64,000 bases of DNA from Tamarix chinensis (taxonomy: Eukaryota > Streptophyta > Magnoliopsida > Caryophyllales > Tamaricaceae): NCBI GenBank assembly GCA_030549775.1, contig CM060174.1:23548693-23612692 (forward strand), given 5' to 3'. How positions within the stretch are numbered: position 1 is the stretch's first letter; each line of letters begins with the position of its first letter. A program made the translations under genes and the position numbers. The notes under the pieces are model-generated. The model had not been told where the DNA came from. It saw nothing but the letters and a program-made list of their open reading frames with translations, and did not search any database. Below, piece after piece: positions 22,925 through 35,249 of this stretch.

Positions 22925-23385
22925 ACCCTTTAGTCGATTAAATTACCAAATTACCCTTCTCCATTATCATAATTACCGAATTGCCCCTTTAGTTGGATAA
23001 ATTACCAAATTACCCTTCCGCAATCTTGTAATTACCAGATCTACCCTTCTTTATTATTATAAATCCCAACTTACCCTTCTCCATTATTAAAATTATTAAT
23101 TTACCTTTCTGCATAATTATAATTACCAATTTACCCTTCTCCATAATTATAATTACCAATTTACCCTCCTCCATATTTATAATTATTAATTTACTCTTCT
23201 CCATAATTATAATTACCAATTTACACTTCTTCATAATTATAATTACCAATTTACCGTTCTCCATAATTATAATTACCAATTTACCCTTCTCCATATTTAT
23301 AATTATTAATTTACCCTTCTCCATAATTATAATTACCAATTTATCCTTCGTTGTTATCATAATTACCAAATTACCACTTCCAACT
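22925..23385 (+). repeat. 30-bp tandem repeat array
   Basis: About 15 units of an exact 30-base period with consensus AATTACCAATTTACCCTTCT then CCATAATTAT. Variation is mostly point changes (CCATATTTAT, TTACTCTTCT). Because 30 is a multiple of three, the reverse strand reads as a long frame repeating a KGKLVIIIME-like decapeptide; this is a by-product. A shorter, less regular AAATTACCATTTTG series follows to 23,720. Confidence 0.9.
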
Positions 23386-26244
23386 TTACCATAATATACT
23401 TTTATTTACAAAATTACCCTTCTACCCCTTACTTCCAAATTTACCATAATGTCCTTTTATTTATAAAGTTACCATTTTACCCCTTACTTCCAAAGTTACC
23501 ATAATGTTCTTTTATTTATAAAATTCCATTGTACCCCTTACTTTCAATATTACTATAATGCCCTTTTACTTATAAATTTACCATTTTGTCCTTTTCTTAT
23601 AAAATTACCATTTTTTCCTTTACTTATAAAATTACCATTTTGTCCTTTACGTATAAAATTACCATTTGCCATTTACTTATAAAATTACCATATTGCCCTT
23701 TACTTATAAAATGGTAATTTTATAAGCTAAACCGTATTATTTCCATTCTCCCAGGTGACACCACAATTCCATATATTAGCACATTATACCAACCACACCC
23801 ATTTCTCCACCATGAGCAAAACTTATGACAATATAACCTTCACAATTTTGATATAAGACCCATGACACATGGTTAGCATATATTTAGGGGGATTTTTAAT
23901 GGAATACCACACCCATAACACCTTGACTATATAACTTTTGTGAGTTCTAAAAACATCGGGATACCACACATGCCTATCATCATCATATAAAGTGCTAGCT
24001 GACATGTATAGGTGTATCTTACCCACCTAACTTTGACACCTAATTCCATTCCGAATTACCATAATATTAATCTTAACCCTCATAATATGTTTATTCTTTA
24101 ATAGACCACAACCTTATAGAGAATGAAATAGAAAAGATAAACACAAGGGTGACCCACCCACTAACTCTTAGCTAACTACCCCGATAGTTGAAGAAAAAAT
24201 CTTGAAAGAAATCTTAACTACATGATTAGTCTTTATTAGGTGATATCATAAGTCACAAACGAATTTCATTATTAATCTAATAGGGGTGTTTCCAAGTGTT
24301 GACACCAAACACACTTTAACCACCACAGTGGGTGTTTAGGAAATAACACCAAGCTTAGTCAATAAGCTTCTAAAACTACAAGGTACTCTACTAAACAATT
24401 TTACTCTTTCCATTGGTTAAAGACTCATGGTTAAGGCAAGGTCAAACTCTAAGGTAAACTCTATAAAACTATCACAAAAATATCTTAGGGGACTAATTGA
24501 TTTTTCCTAGAAACTAGTTAATTGGTTCCTAACTCACAACAACAACCAAATAACCAAAATAGGCAAACCAAATAACTGGTGGTGATAGAGAAATTGATTG
24601 GTGTTAAAGTAGAGAGCAACTTAAATCAATTGATTGCTAGGGTAATTAGGCAAAAATTTCCAACCATTATGGAATTTAATAAAATGAACTCCTATTTAAC
24701 CAAATAATCCTAGCATGCTCCTATACTTTTGACAAGCATATAAAATCATGGTTACAATCTAAAAAAATGGATTCACTATCATTTAATCAAATTACTCTAC
24801 ATTATCATGCTTAATTCTTTGAAATCATGTTAAAACCAAAGTGGATAACACATGCCCATGCCTCTAGAAAAGAAATATCAACAAATTATCATTATAGATT
24901 CTAGAAAAGGAATACGTTGATAATCATGATAAGCACAAAATGGTAGACAACACTTTATCATATTAGAGGTAATATTATCTTACCTTCAAGTAATATCTTC
25001 TCACAACTAACTACTCATGATTAGATGACTACAACCAAGTTTCTTGATTACTGTAATAAATTTAGGAATCCGAATTTCATTATAAATACATTGAAATGAA
25101 AAATTTAAATTAAGTAGAAGAAAAAGATGGTGGAGCGCAATATTAACCTTCTCTTAGAAGAAGAGTGGCAAAGATGAGTAAGATAATTTTGTTCGACAAT
25201 TATAAAAATCAAACATGATTTTTTTAGATAAAATAAAGTGGAATTAATTTAGATATTAAAAAAATAAAGGGATTCCAAATAAAAAAAGGTTTGGTGGCAA
25301 GATCCTTGGATTTAATAAAGAAAAGAATAAAATGATGAGAACATAGAAAAATATATAATGGGAAGAAGAAAGAAAATGTGATAACTTTTAAGCGAGTAAG
25401 GGTGAAAAAGAAATTAGGAATCAGACAAAGAAGGGGGATGGTCATATAAATTAGAAGGAAAAAATAATAAAGGGAGAGTTGACTTTCGTTGAGTGTAGAA
25501 TGCTTGTGTAAGAGATCAAATGATGAAGTATAGGATAAGAGGGGTGTAAAATAGGACAAGATCAAATTAGACAGAGTAAGGACAACAACAAAATGTTTTC
25601 TTGTAATTCTGCATGCCAGGGGAAGATGAAGGTAAATAAGAAAGAGGGAAGGTGTGAAAGTATCTCAAAAAGTGTTTTAGGGAAAATATTAGGTAGCTAA
25701 AATAATATAAAGATATAAATATTATGAAAATAATTATCAAGCACCCAAATATGCTTAATAAATTAAAGGGAAATTAATTAGAAGTTTAGAACATAATTTA
25801 GGCTAGAATTGACGCAAAAGTAGAAAGGATAATAGAATTATACCATGATCAGTCAATTGTAGTCTAGGAATAAAAATGAAAGACTTGTGATGAAATAGAT
25901 GGTCAGGTTTAGGTATAACTAATTGATTATTACCTCCTATATTCACATTTTTACCATTTTTTAAATCATTAAAAAAGTTTAAGAAATTTTATTTAATATT
26001 AAAATAATTTTAAATAAAGTTTAAAAGATTTAGAATTGAGTATTACAATTGATATATAAACTATGATTTCAAGAAGAATTAACACTCTTGACCTCTAAGT
26101 ATGTTTTCAGGTTAGAGTTAAATTTGTTGATATATAAGTGTAACATGATGTTATTTGATTATATTTCTTAATATCCATGTTTTCTAAATGTTTAGTGTGA
26201 ATACAATTCATGAAGATGAATTTGGGAGCATGTCAAGCTATTGA

Positions 26245-27106
26245 TGTGTGTGGGAATACGGAATTATCAATTATATAAAACTAATGCTTGATTAAGTTGG
26301 AATTATGAAGAATAAGATTTGAAAGTGGTGAATTAAAGAAGAAGATGTTCAAAAAGGGTGGAATAAGTATGATGATGATTTAATGATGGTGATGTTGATT
26401 CGCTCATGGTGAATAAATGATAAAGATGATTTGAATTTGATGAGATGATGATTCATCAATGATGAGATGATGATGATAATGATAATTCGACAATTAGGGT
26501 TTGAGGATGGAGGGTTTCATGGGTTAGGGTTAGGGTTTAGTTTTGAAAATTATGGTTAGGGTTAGGGTTTCGAATTAGGGCTTTGACTTTGGGATGTGCT
26601 TGGACGATGGATATGACTCGAAGGGCATAGGTTATGGAGTTGAACTCACACAGAATTCAATACTTGCAATTTGCATTTAACTTTAATTCAATCAATGATG
26701 TGTCTCCAATCATTTGTTCTATGACTTTATATATCCGAGACACCAATTACAAGATATTAGATAAAAAGCATAATTCTTCAAAAGATACCTAGCTAAAAGA
26801 TACTAGAATATAGAATATGCTAAAAGATACTAGAATTTAGAATATTCTTCAAAAAGGTAGATTTATGCTACTTTATTCTCTATATAATTTATAACTCTAC
26901 TAATTTGTTAATTAATTAATCAAATCAACTAATATGCATGTCTAAGCTGTATATTAATTCCCCCATACACATAGCCATACATGCCATGCACATGTATGTA
27001 TACGCCTAATAGCTTGTATGGTATGTTTCATCTATTACTAGCAACATAACCATCCTTTTGTCTTCAATTTTGTGAGATATCCTTTCTAAATGAAGAATAA
27101 TTGGTT
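26245..27106 (-). mobile_element. 3' LTR of a chromovirus gypsy element
   Basis: A direct repeat of 30,187-31,087. It starts TGTGTGTGGGAATAC, contains GATGATGAT-rich tracts, GGGTTAGGGTTAGGG near 26,520, GAACTCACACAGAATTCAATA and a TATATAAAG-type promoter (minus, about 26,722-26,735). Homology between the two copies ends after ATTGGTT (27,106). The minus-strand 3' end of pol lies just above it. Confidence 0.8.
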
Positions 27107-27149
27107 CCATAATTATGAATTTCAATTCGTAAGTGTTTTCTCCTACATC

Positions 27150-29420
27150 ATTCTCCCCTTGTTGGCTTGAATTTGCTTAGAAATTTGCATCGCCATAATA
27201 AGGGCTTATGTCTCCAACTTTGAATGTCCTTGATACCCTAGCATATAAATATGGAAAATATAGCTCATAAGCACTTTCCCCAACCTTTCTAAGTAGTTTT
27301 AAAGGACCATCTACCCTTGGAATAAGCTTATTCTTCTGTAGATTAGGAAATCACTCCTTCCTCAAGTGCAACTGTACCAATTCTCCCAGTTGAAAATCAC
27401 GTTGGCTCCTATGCTTGTTTGCTCTTATCTTGTATACTTCATTCACCTTCTCAATATTGTGATTGATTTTTTATGAAGTTTTTGAAAGATTTTCACTCTC
27501 TCTTCTGCATCATAACTCTTCACTTCACCTTTCTTCAATGGTACCATATCAATCGACATATAGGGATCAATACCATATACTATCTCAAATCCCAAAAGCT
27601 TTGCATCCATCATGGTAAGTACAATGGTCCTCCTATATAATACATCCGCCAAAATATTCTCTTTGCCATCCACGTGTCTTATAGAGAACACAAATGTTTG
27701 CAATAAGTTTATCAACTTAGCATGTCTTGGACTCACCTTCTTTTAACCATGTAGATAGTTCAAACTTTTATGATCCAAGTGAAGAACAAAAGGCTTGGGT
27801 CTCAAGTAATGGCTCTATGTCTCCAAATAACACACAATAGCATAGAACTCTTTATCATAGGTCAAATAGTTGAGTCTTGCACCATTCAACTTTTCACTAA
27901 AGAAGGCAATCGGCTTCCTTTCTTATGAGAGCACACTCCCAATGCCTACAACACTAGCATCACATTTTTACTTCAAACAATTTATCAAAATAAGGTAAAG
28001 ATAAAATTAATTCGTTTGAGAGCTTTGTCTTCAAGTATTTAAAAGTCTTTGTTGCTTGATCATTCCAATGGAACTCTCCTTTCTTCATGTGATATGTGCT
28101 ACAATAGTAAAGACATCTTTGATGAACCACCTATAGAATTAGGCCAGTCCATGAAAACTTCAAAGTTCATGGACATTAGTAGGAATAGGCCACATTTGGA
28201 TAGCTTCCGCCTTTGAAAGATCAAATCTAATACCATCTCCACTCACAATATAACAAAGGAAAACCAACCTTTCCATCATAAAATTACATTTATCAAACTT
28301 ACCATAGAGCTTCACAGTTGTAAGATTGTCAAATATCCTCTTTAAGTGTTGTATGTACTCGAACTCACTCTTGCTATATACCAAGATATCATCAAGGTAA
28401 ACAACAACAAAGACTCCAAGAAAGGGTCTAAGTACCTCGATCATCTATTTCATGAAGGGACTTTGGTGCATTATATATCCCAAATGATATCACCAACCAC
28501 TCATCCAACCCATACTTAGTCTTGAAGGTTGTCTTCCACCTGCCCCCTTCCCTTATCTCATTTGATGATAGCTACTCCATAGATCAATCATCAAGAACAT
28601 CTTTGCACCATGCAACCATCTAACATATCATCCAATCTTCGCATCAAAAATCTGTACTTGATTGTGATGTTGTTTATTGCTCTCAAATCAATACACATCC
28701 TCCACGAACCATCCTTCTTAGGCATCAACAAAGCTGGAACTCTGCATAGACGCATACTCTCTTGAATATACCCTTAGTCCAAAAACTCTTACACTTGTCT
28801 CTATAGCTCCTTAGCCTCCTCCAGATTATACCTATAAGCTGGCTTGTTTGGTAATAAGACTCTTAGCATAAGATCAACAGCGTGCTCAATACATCTCAAA
28901 AGAGGTAGCCCACTTGAAAACTCATCTGGAACAACATCAGTATACTCTCTCAACACTCGTTACAATTTTAGATCCATATTAGCATTCTCCCCTTGTTGGA
29001 CCTTCTTTACCACTAATGTATAGCTTATATTCTCATCTTTGATAGCTTCAATCATCTCACACTCCTAAAGGATCAACAAATCCATTCTAATCTTTTTTCT
29101 TCCCCTCCTACACTCCACATCTTCCTTCTTCTTTTCTTCCCTTTTTTGTTGCATGCTCTTAGTTCCTTCCCCCTTTTCGTTCCTCAATACCAAATACTCC
29201 CCATCTAGATTAGGTTTTACGCTAAACTTCTTTTGGCTCTTGCACAACACATACTCATTAAGGACTCTAAGCACAACCTTCCTATCAAATTGCCACGGCC
29301 TCCCTAGTAAAATGTGACAAGCATTCATAGGTAGAATATCACATAAAACATCATCAAAATAATTTCCAATCTTAAAAGAGATAAGAGATAAGAGTTTATT
29401 TGGTTACCCTTACCTCAAAG
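27150..29420 (-). pseudogene. Chromovirus gypsy pol with integrase core deleted
   Basis: Minus-strand order from high coordinates: protease with MNACHILLGRPWQFDRKVV (about 29,265-29,328); RT with [20 protein letters not shown] and [13 protein letters not shown] (28,600-28,750) and VVYLDDILVYSKS with intact DD (28,370-28,410); RNase H with [35 protein letters not shown] and DGKENILADVLYRR (27,640-27,890). The frame then runs directly into the integrase tail VYGIDPYMSIDMVPL, HLRKE and SRTFKVGDISPYYGD (27,180-27,590). The zinc-binding and catalytic core of integrase, about 300 residues, is absent at a junction near 27,590. Several stops occur. Chromovirus assignment is firm; the sub-lineage (Reina- or Galadriel-like) is a guess. 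Confidence 0.88.
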
Positions 29421-29439
29421 TAGTCATCTTTATAAAATT

Positions 29440-30000
29440 CTCTTGCTCGTATTCTCAGGGTATAAATTTCTTCTTTATGTGTTTTTAAAGTTTTTCTCAT
29501 GACCTAATTATCGGTTTTCCTTCTCTCTCCCTTCTCCTTTTCAAATTATCATACCACACTCTAGCAAACGTTTTAAACTTTAATATTGCTATTCGGTACC
29601 TCTTCTTATAATCAATCTCTTTATACTCAAAAATAGATTCGATAATTTGCAACCATTCAAGAAAATATTCCAGATTGAGATTACCTTTGAATACGGGTAG
29701 ATCAAATTGGATTCCTTTCTCCACATCATCATAGGTTCTTCTTGTGGTGTTATGTGTTTTTCCATAAGTTCCCACACTCTCTTCTCCTTCCTCCATTCAA
29801 ATTTTTACCTTTCTCACGTGGTTTTCTTCTACTTGTCCCCCTCAATTTTGTAGTTGCACATGTGAACCTTGAGCTTGTGAAGTTTTTGTTCTCCCCACAT
29901 ATAGCTTTACCTCCTTGATTTCGTCCACCAAGACCTTGAGAACAACTCTCAAGTCTTCCTTTTGGTTTGCTATCTCCTCCCTTCACCAACCGAGTGGTGT
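29440..30000 (-). pseudogene. Chromovirus gypsy gag fragment
   Basis: The minus strand at 29,497-29,796 encodes FDLPVFKGNLNLEYFLEWLQ, then IFEYKEIDYKKRYRIAILKF and ARVWYDNLKRRREREGK. These are the capsid-like gag domain blocks of chromoviruses. A basic, glycine-rich stretch lies upstream in another frame (29,750-29,989). No zinc knuckle is found before the protease, so the gag C-terminus is lost or eroded. Confidence 0.8.
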
Positions 30001-30167
30001 TCTCTCAAACACGCCCCTAAGTGCTTGGATTTTGGTGTCTTCTTGATGAATTCTTGGAGAATATTGAAGAAGGACATATGTTCTCTAATGAATCTTGAAG
30101 TAAAGACACGTTCTTGCTAGAATCTTGAGGAAATATTGGATCTTGATAACAATAGATCACACCTAAG

Positions 30168-30180
30168 GCTCTAATACAAA
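30168..30180 (-). other. tRNA-iMet primer-binding site of the chromovirus
   Basis: The minus strand reads TTGTATTAGAGCC, 11 of 13 matches to the initiator-Met primer site TGGTATCAGAGCC, six bases inside the 5' LTR. It fixes orientation and which LTR is 5'. Confidence 0.8.
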
Positions 30181-30186
30181 AATTAA

Positions 30187-31087
30187 TGTGTGTGGGAATA
30201 TGAAATTATCAATTATGTAAAACTAATGCTCGATTAAGTTGGAATTAAGAAGAATAAGATTCAAAAGTGGTGAATTGAAGAAGAAGAAGATGTTTAAATA
30301 GGGTTAAATAAATATGATGATGGTGAATAAATGATAAAGATGATTTGAATTTGATGAGATGATGATGATGATGATTCAATAATGATAAGATGATGATGAA
30401 GATGATGATTCAAAAATTAGATTTTGAAGATGGAGGGTTTCATGGGTTAGGGTTTAGTTTTGAAAATTAGGGTTAGGGTTTCAAATTAGGGCTTTGATTT
30501 TGGGATGTATTGGGATGATGGATATGGCTAGAAGGTTATGGGTTATAGAGTTTAGAAGAGATATTACTTAGTCTATATTTCACACAAACAAAGAGATTAA
30601 GGGTTTCAAGCTTAATAGTTCACACAAATTCGATTAAACTTGATATGAACTCACACAGAATTCAATACTTGCAATTTACGTTCAACTTCAATTCAATCAA
30701 TGATGTGTCCCATATTGTTGGTTATATGGCTTTATATAGCCAATCTACCAATTACAAAATACTAGATAAAAATCATAATTCTTCAAAGGATACCTAGCTA
30801 AAAGATATTAGAATATAGAATATGCTCAAAGATACAAACCTATAGAATATTCTTCAAAAAGGTTGATTTATGATACTTTATTCTCTAGCTAATTTCTAAC
30901 TCTACTAATTAATTAATTAACTAAATCAAAGAATATGCATACAAAGCCATGCACTCCATGCATGCCATGCACATGCATGTATGCACTTAGTAGCTTATAT
31001 GGTATGTTTTATTTATTACTAGCAATGTAACCATCCTTTTGTCTTCAATTTTATGGGATATCCTTTCTAAATGAAGAATGATTGGTT
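30187..31087 (-). mobile_element. 5' LTR of the chromovirus gypsy element
   Basis: A direct repeat of 26,245-27,106. It starts TGTGTGTGGGAATAT and carries the same GATGATGAT tract, GGGTTAGGGTTT near 30,440-30,480, ACTCACACAGAATTCAATA and TTTATATAGCC (TATA region, about 30,727-30,740). The two LTRs differ by many substitutions and small indels, so the insertion is old. An extra segment at 30,540-30,650 (ATTACTTAGTCTATATTTCAC...) is absent from the 3' copy. Confidence 0.82.
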
Positions 31088-31696
31088 TGTGGTCTTAAAA
31101 ATCCACTAGTTTTGATTCACTAGTCCACTAGTTATGTTGTGATAATCAATATAATATGCTTTTTAATGTTCATTAACTAGTTCACTAGTTGAAGGAACAT
31201 ATTTATTAATTCCTATTTGACATAGCTATGTTTCGTGGATTGAGCCTACAATTTAACCCTATCATTTTGTAATTAGATCCTTTATCATTTTAAATTTCCC
31301 TTAATAATGATCTATATGAAGTGATATAGATTTTCCTCAACTAGGATTATTGAGTCCATGAATACAAGCCCAAAGGATGAGAATCTTGAATGATATTCTA
31401 AACAAAAAGATTCTGCCACAAAGTGCTTCTAGATTAGCTTAAACCATCCTTAGTCATGGATTGGTTTAAGAATGTTGGCACTTACAATTCCCTTTTTAGG
31501 CCGACTCTCTCTAGAGGATAGCTATATTTGTTGTTGTAGACAACTTAATATTTTTCCTTTCTCTTTGTCCCTCATTTTAATCCTATACATAGAGGGCATT
31601 ATATTCATTTTATACATGAGAGAGCATAATACACCTTTCTTACTTTTAGTATTCTCCTGCTTATAACTCTTATTTTGATTTACTAAGAAATCCTTG
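31088..31696 (+). other. Unassigned AT-rich interval with repeated CACTAGT
   Basis: No coding similarity seen in six frames; the 64-residue frame at 31,472-31,666 has no family features. The left part repeats ACTAGT several times (CCACTAGTTTTGATTCACTAG, CACTAGTTATG, AACTAGTTCACTAG). It lies between the chromovirus LTR and the CACTA terminus. It could be older flanking DNA, possibly part of the Tat element that resumes at about 49,300. Confidence 0.5.
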
Positions 31697-31709
31697 AACT
31701 ACCCTAGAA

Positions 31710-32540
31710 ATGAGTTTTAATAATGATTATTTTATGATTTTAATAATGGTTTTGAATCGTTATTGAATGACCCGTTGTTAAACCTTTAATAAAGGTTGAA
31801 AACCGTCATAAAAAATATACAAAAAAGTGAATATTGGGTTAAGCTTGGGTTTTAACAACAGTTTTGTATGTAAAAAATATTGTTTTAATAACACTTTGTA
31901 CATTACAACCATTGTTTAAAAAAAGTTTTAATAACTATTTCTCCCAAAACCATTGTTAAAACAATAATAAATTAGGGTTTTAATCATTGATTATGTATTT
32001 ATTAAAGCCTAATTATGATTAAATGATCATTAAAAGCAACCTTTAACAATGGATTTCATTAAAACCCGTTGTTAAAACATCATAGATTTAGGGTTTTAAT
32101 CATTATTTATGCATTTATTAAAGCCTAATACGGATAAAATAAGCATTAAATACAACTTTTAATAATGGTTTTTACATTAAAACTGTTGGTAAAACATAAC
32201 CAATTAAGGATTTCAATCAATGATTACACATTTATAAAAATCTAATTAGGATTAAATGAGCCTTAAATTCAACTTTTAATAATGGTTTTTGATTAATTTT
32301 TTTTAAAACACAACCGATTTAGGGTTTTAATCATTGATTACTCATTTATTAAACCCTAATTCGGATTGAATGAGCATTAAATGTATCTTTTAATAACGGT
32401 TTTAGAGATGACCATTATTAAAAAGGTTATACAGAATAAGTTTTTTAGGTTTTAATAACAATTCTTCCTTAAAATTGTTATTAAAAATTCTTATAATAAC
32501 GGTTTTATGTAAGAACCGTTATTAAAACTTAGATTTTTTT
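31710..32540 (+). repeat. CACTA subterminal repeats (3' end)
   Basis: More than fifteen copies of a TTTTAATAACGGTT-like motif in both orientations (for example TTTTAATAATGG, AACGGTTTTA, AACCGTTATTAAAA), often as inverted pairs, with a larger period of about 110 bases marked by TTAGGGTTTTAATCATTGATTA. Such clusters are the binding sites of TNPA-type proteins in this superfamily. They recur at 48,985-49,240. Confidence 0.8.
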
Positions 32541-33089
32541 AAATAGCTTTTGTAGTTTCATTCTATCCCGCTCACATAGTTGTATGTTTAAATATTTGCC
32601 AAATCTAAAATGTAAAATAATATTGATTCATATATACATTTATGTCTTTCTCTTAAATGATACTACATATTTTCAATTAACCAGTAACTGGTATATCTCA
32701 GTACACTAGCCATACTCAGAAATAAAAATTAGAAGGTATACCGCAACTTGGTAGCTCTGCACTCTAAAGTAAAAAGTCCATAGAGCATAACCTAGATGAA
32801 CAAAAGACATAGATGAAATATATTCCTGAATATGCATGTATAATGTAGATCCCTAATACCAAATGTATAAGGGCACGTGCTTAGCCTATTGGTCTTTAAG
32901 TTCATCAATGTCATCATCTTTATATTTCTGGCCACGTACATATCTACCTGATGTAGGATCAAATGGTCAAGAATTAGCATTTATTATTATGAAACTTATT
33001 ATCCTCTATTTATTGAGTATCCCCCACAAATTTGAAGGCACACAAATGAGTACATTGATAATTATGGATGAAACTTGCAAAACAAGTTA

Positions 33090-34036
33090 CTAGTGATAAA
33101 GGCATGTGCTTGGCATGTATGAAGGAAAAAAATGTGTTACATTAAGGGAATTAAAGTGTCATCTGCATGAGGAGACTTTTTTCAACAATTTGGACATGTA
33201 ATATTGAGTATTTTCACGTTAATATAAGTTAAAATGAAAAGAAAGTTGAATTAGTCAAAAAGTAGCTTAATTCTATCTTTTAGGGTTATCTTATTCTATC
33301 TTTTGAGTGTGTTTAGAGTAGGGATCAAGCCAATGCTTTTTGTGTTGATTCTTATTAAATTTTTAGTATGATTATCTTATAATATTAAGGATGTCTAATG
33401 TTTATAAAAACCATAGGAGTACACGACACAAGAAGGAGACGACAAATTGATGAAATTGCAAGCTTTACTTAATTGAATTCTGTGTGAGTTATTATCAATA
33501 TTAATCAATTATGTGTGAGTGATTATTATTGAAATCCTTAATCTTTTTTTTCTATGTGAATTATAGATTAATATCTATCTTTCAAACCTTCCACAAATCC
33601 ACACCATTCGAAACCCTAAATGCCATATACAATTACCATCATCATCATCTTCAACATTCCTCTTAAACCTATTTTTCTTACTTAATTTTATATATTTCCA
33701 AACTTAAGATATTAATATTATTATTATTATTATTATTATTATCAAATGATCATCCTCAACATATTAAATTCATAATATAATCATCAAATCATCATATCTC
33801 CAACCATTCATCGTCATAGTATTCATATCAATACTAAACCCTAATCGTAAACCCTAACCCTAACCCACAAACGAAACCATTCTAAACCTTTCATCATTTG
33901 AGCATTATCACCATTATCTCTTCTTTTTCAAATCATCATCATCATATATCCATCACTTTTAAATCATCATATTCCTTTTAAAACCTTAACCAAACCATAA
34001 TACCACCGAAACCATAAGTACATATTCCCACACACA
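33090..34036 (+). mobile_element. Solo LTR related to the chromovirus LTRs, inverted relative to them
   Basis: Read on the plus strand it follows the same block order as the reverse complement of 26,245-27,106: CATGTGCTTGGCATGTATG, ATTCTATCTTTTAG, TATAAAAACCATAGGAG, GCAAGCTTTACTTAATTGAATTCTG, ACCCTAACCCTAACCC, then ATCATCAT tracts and TATTCCCACACACA at the end. No gag or pol adjoins it. The left edge is approximate and no TSD is confirmed. Confidence 0.7.
33717..33742 (+). repeat. (ATT)n microsatellite
   Basis: A pure triplet run inside the solo LTR at 33,090-34,036. Confidence 0.9.
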
Positions 34037-35249
34037 TCACCATTGTTCAAAAACTACAAATTCACAAGTTTTGATTATTCTGTTAGTACTTAAGTAAAGT
34101 GCTAAATATATATGTTATGATTCGTTAATAAAAAAATATGGAAAAACAAATATACATGGCTTGGAACTATGTTCACGAATCTCTTTTGGATTATCATATC
34201 CATTACTCTACAAACATAGTATCAACAATCATCGTTGTTCTACTATTGTGGACATTATCAAATGAATTCGGTTAGCTCTCTAACTATTAAATATTAATTT
34301 GAATTGAAACAAAATACTAGTTTTCTTCTTACTTAGCATTACAGGCTCATATTCAAGACTTTTTGGGTTTGGGACACCATTTCCTCCTCTCCTCTGTTTT
34401 ACATCCCGTAGTGCCCTAATAAATAGAGTTGGATACACAATATTGTAACAACTATATATACCTAAAATAATTAAAGTATAATATATGCCTAAATGAACTA
34501 ATGAAGTAACAATTAAAAATTATACTAACATGTCAATAAAATCTTTCCAACCAACACGAGCTTCTACAAAAGGCACATTATATGTTTGAAGGGAATTAAA
34601 CATATAGACTTTATTTTGATTAGGTTGGATGGCATAAAAAATTCAATGTTCACTTGCTAGGTATGGAATGAAATAAAGGTTGTTGTATCCTTCACTTAAA
34701 ATGTTATTCAATATTCCTACCCTCCCTTATTGTAGTGTCGTTAACTATGTAGTATGTGTAGATAAACACAATAGAAGAAAACAATCCCTCTACCACAGCA
34801 CGACTAGCTACAAACCTATGGACAACAATAACAACTCATATTTATTAATAATTGATAACTCATATAAGAGGTCGTAGAAATTCTACTATAACAAAAATTA
34901 CCAAAATATATCATATGAAATAATACTTACGCAACATATATGGAAACATTCATGGTTGATATCCATTCTTGATTATAAATGCCACTTATACCATATAAAT
35001 AGCGTCGTCCCTCCAAACATACTCAGGATAGCTATCAATTGAATTATAATTGTCACTTAGGTAGTTTTGGGCATAGAAATATAAAAAAAGCCAAAGCCAT
35101 TGGTGCTTGATACTTCTCTAAAGATGGAATCTTTTATGGAGTAACAAAATTTTCTAATTCAACTCTCTTTCCTTTATCGGCGCCATCTTTTGTGGTGGCT
35201 ATTCTGATATTACCTCTCTTTCCCTTACTCCTAGGAGCATTCTTCTTTT

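Larger units (their letters stand above)
21289..26047 (-). mobile_element. 4.76-kb gypsy LTR, minus orientation, no visible TSD
   Basis: It begins TGTAACACCTCC and ends GAGTATTACA, so on the minus strand it is TGTAATACTC...GGTGTTACA. The 3' end region closely resembles the LTR at 35,914-41,121 (shared AAATTTCAT-like terminal stretch, stem-loop and CACTTAGTACCAGACTGGTTC). It holds the CCGGTGG minisatellite (21,975-22,315), a 30-bp tandem array (22,925-23,385) and TTGATTGG-like repeats near 24,490-24,660. Flanks AAAAC and ATTGA do not match, and there is no primer site or gag next to it. It is either a solo LTR that suffered a flank deletion or a recombined LTR. Confidence 0.75.

Noticed and set aside
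23010..23369. 119-residue lysine/isoleucine-rich protein on the minus strand
   Set aside because: Product of a 30-bp tandem repeat; units vary without regard to codon position.
26515..26580. Interstitial telomeric repeat (GGGTTAGGGTTAGGG), also at 30,440-30,480 and 33,838-33,866
   Set aside because: Only two or three units, located at the same place in three related LTRs, so they are part of the LTR sequence and not a telomere relic.
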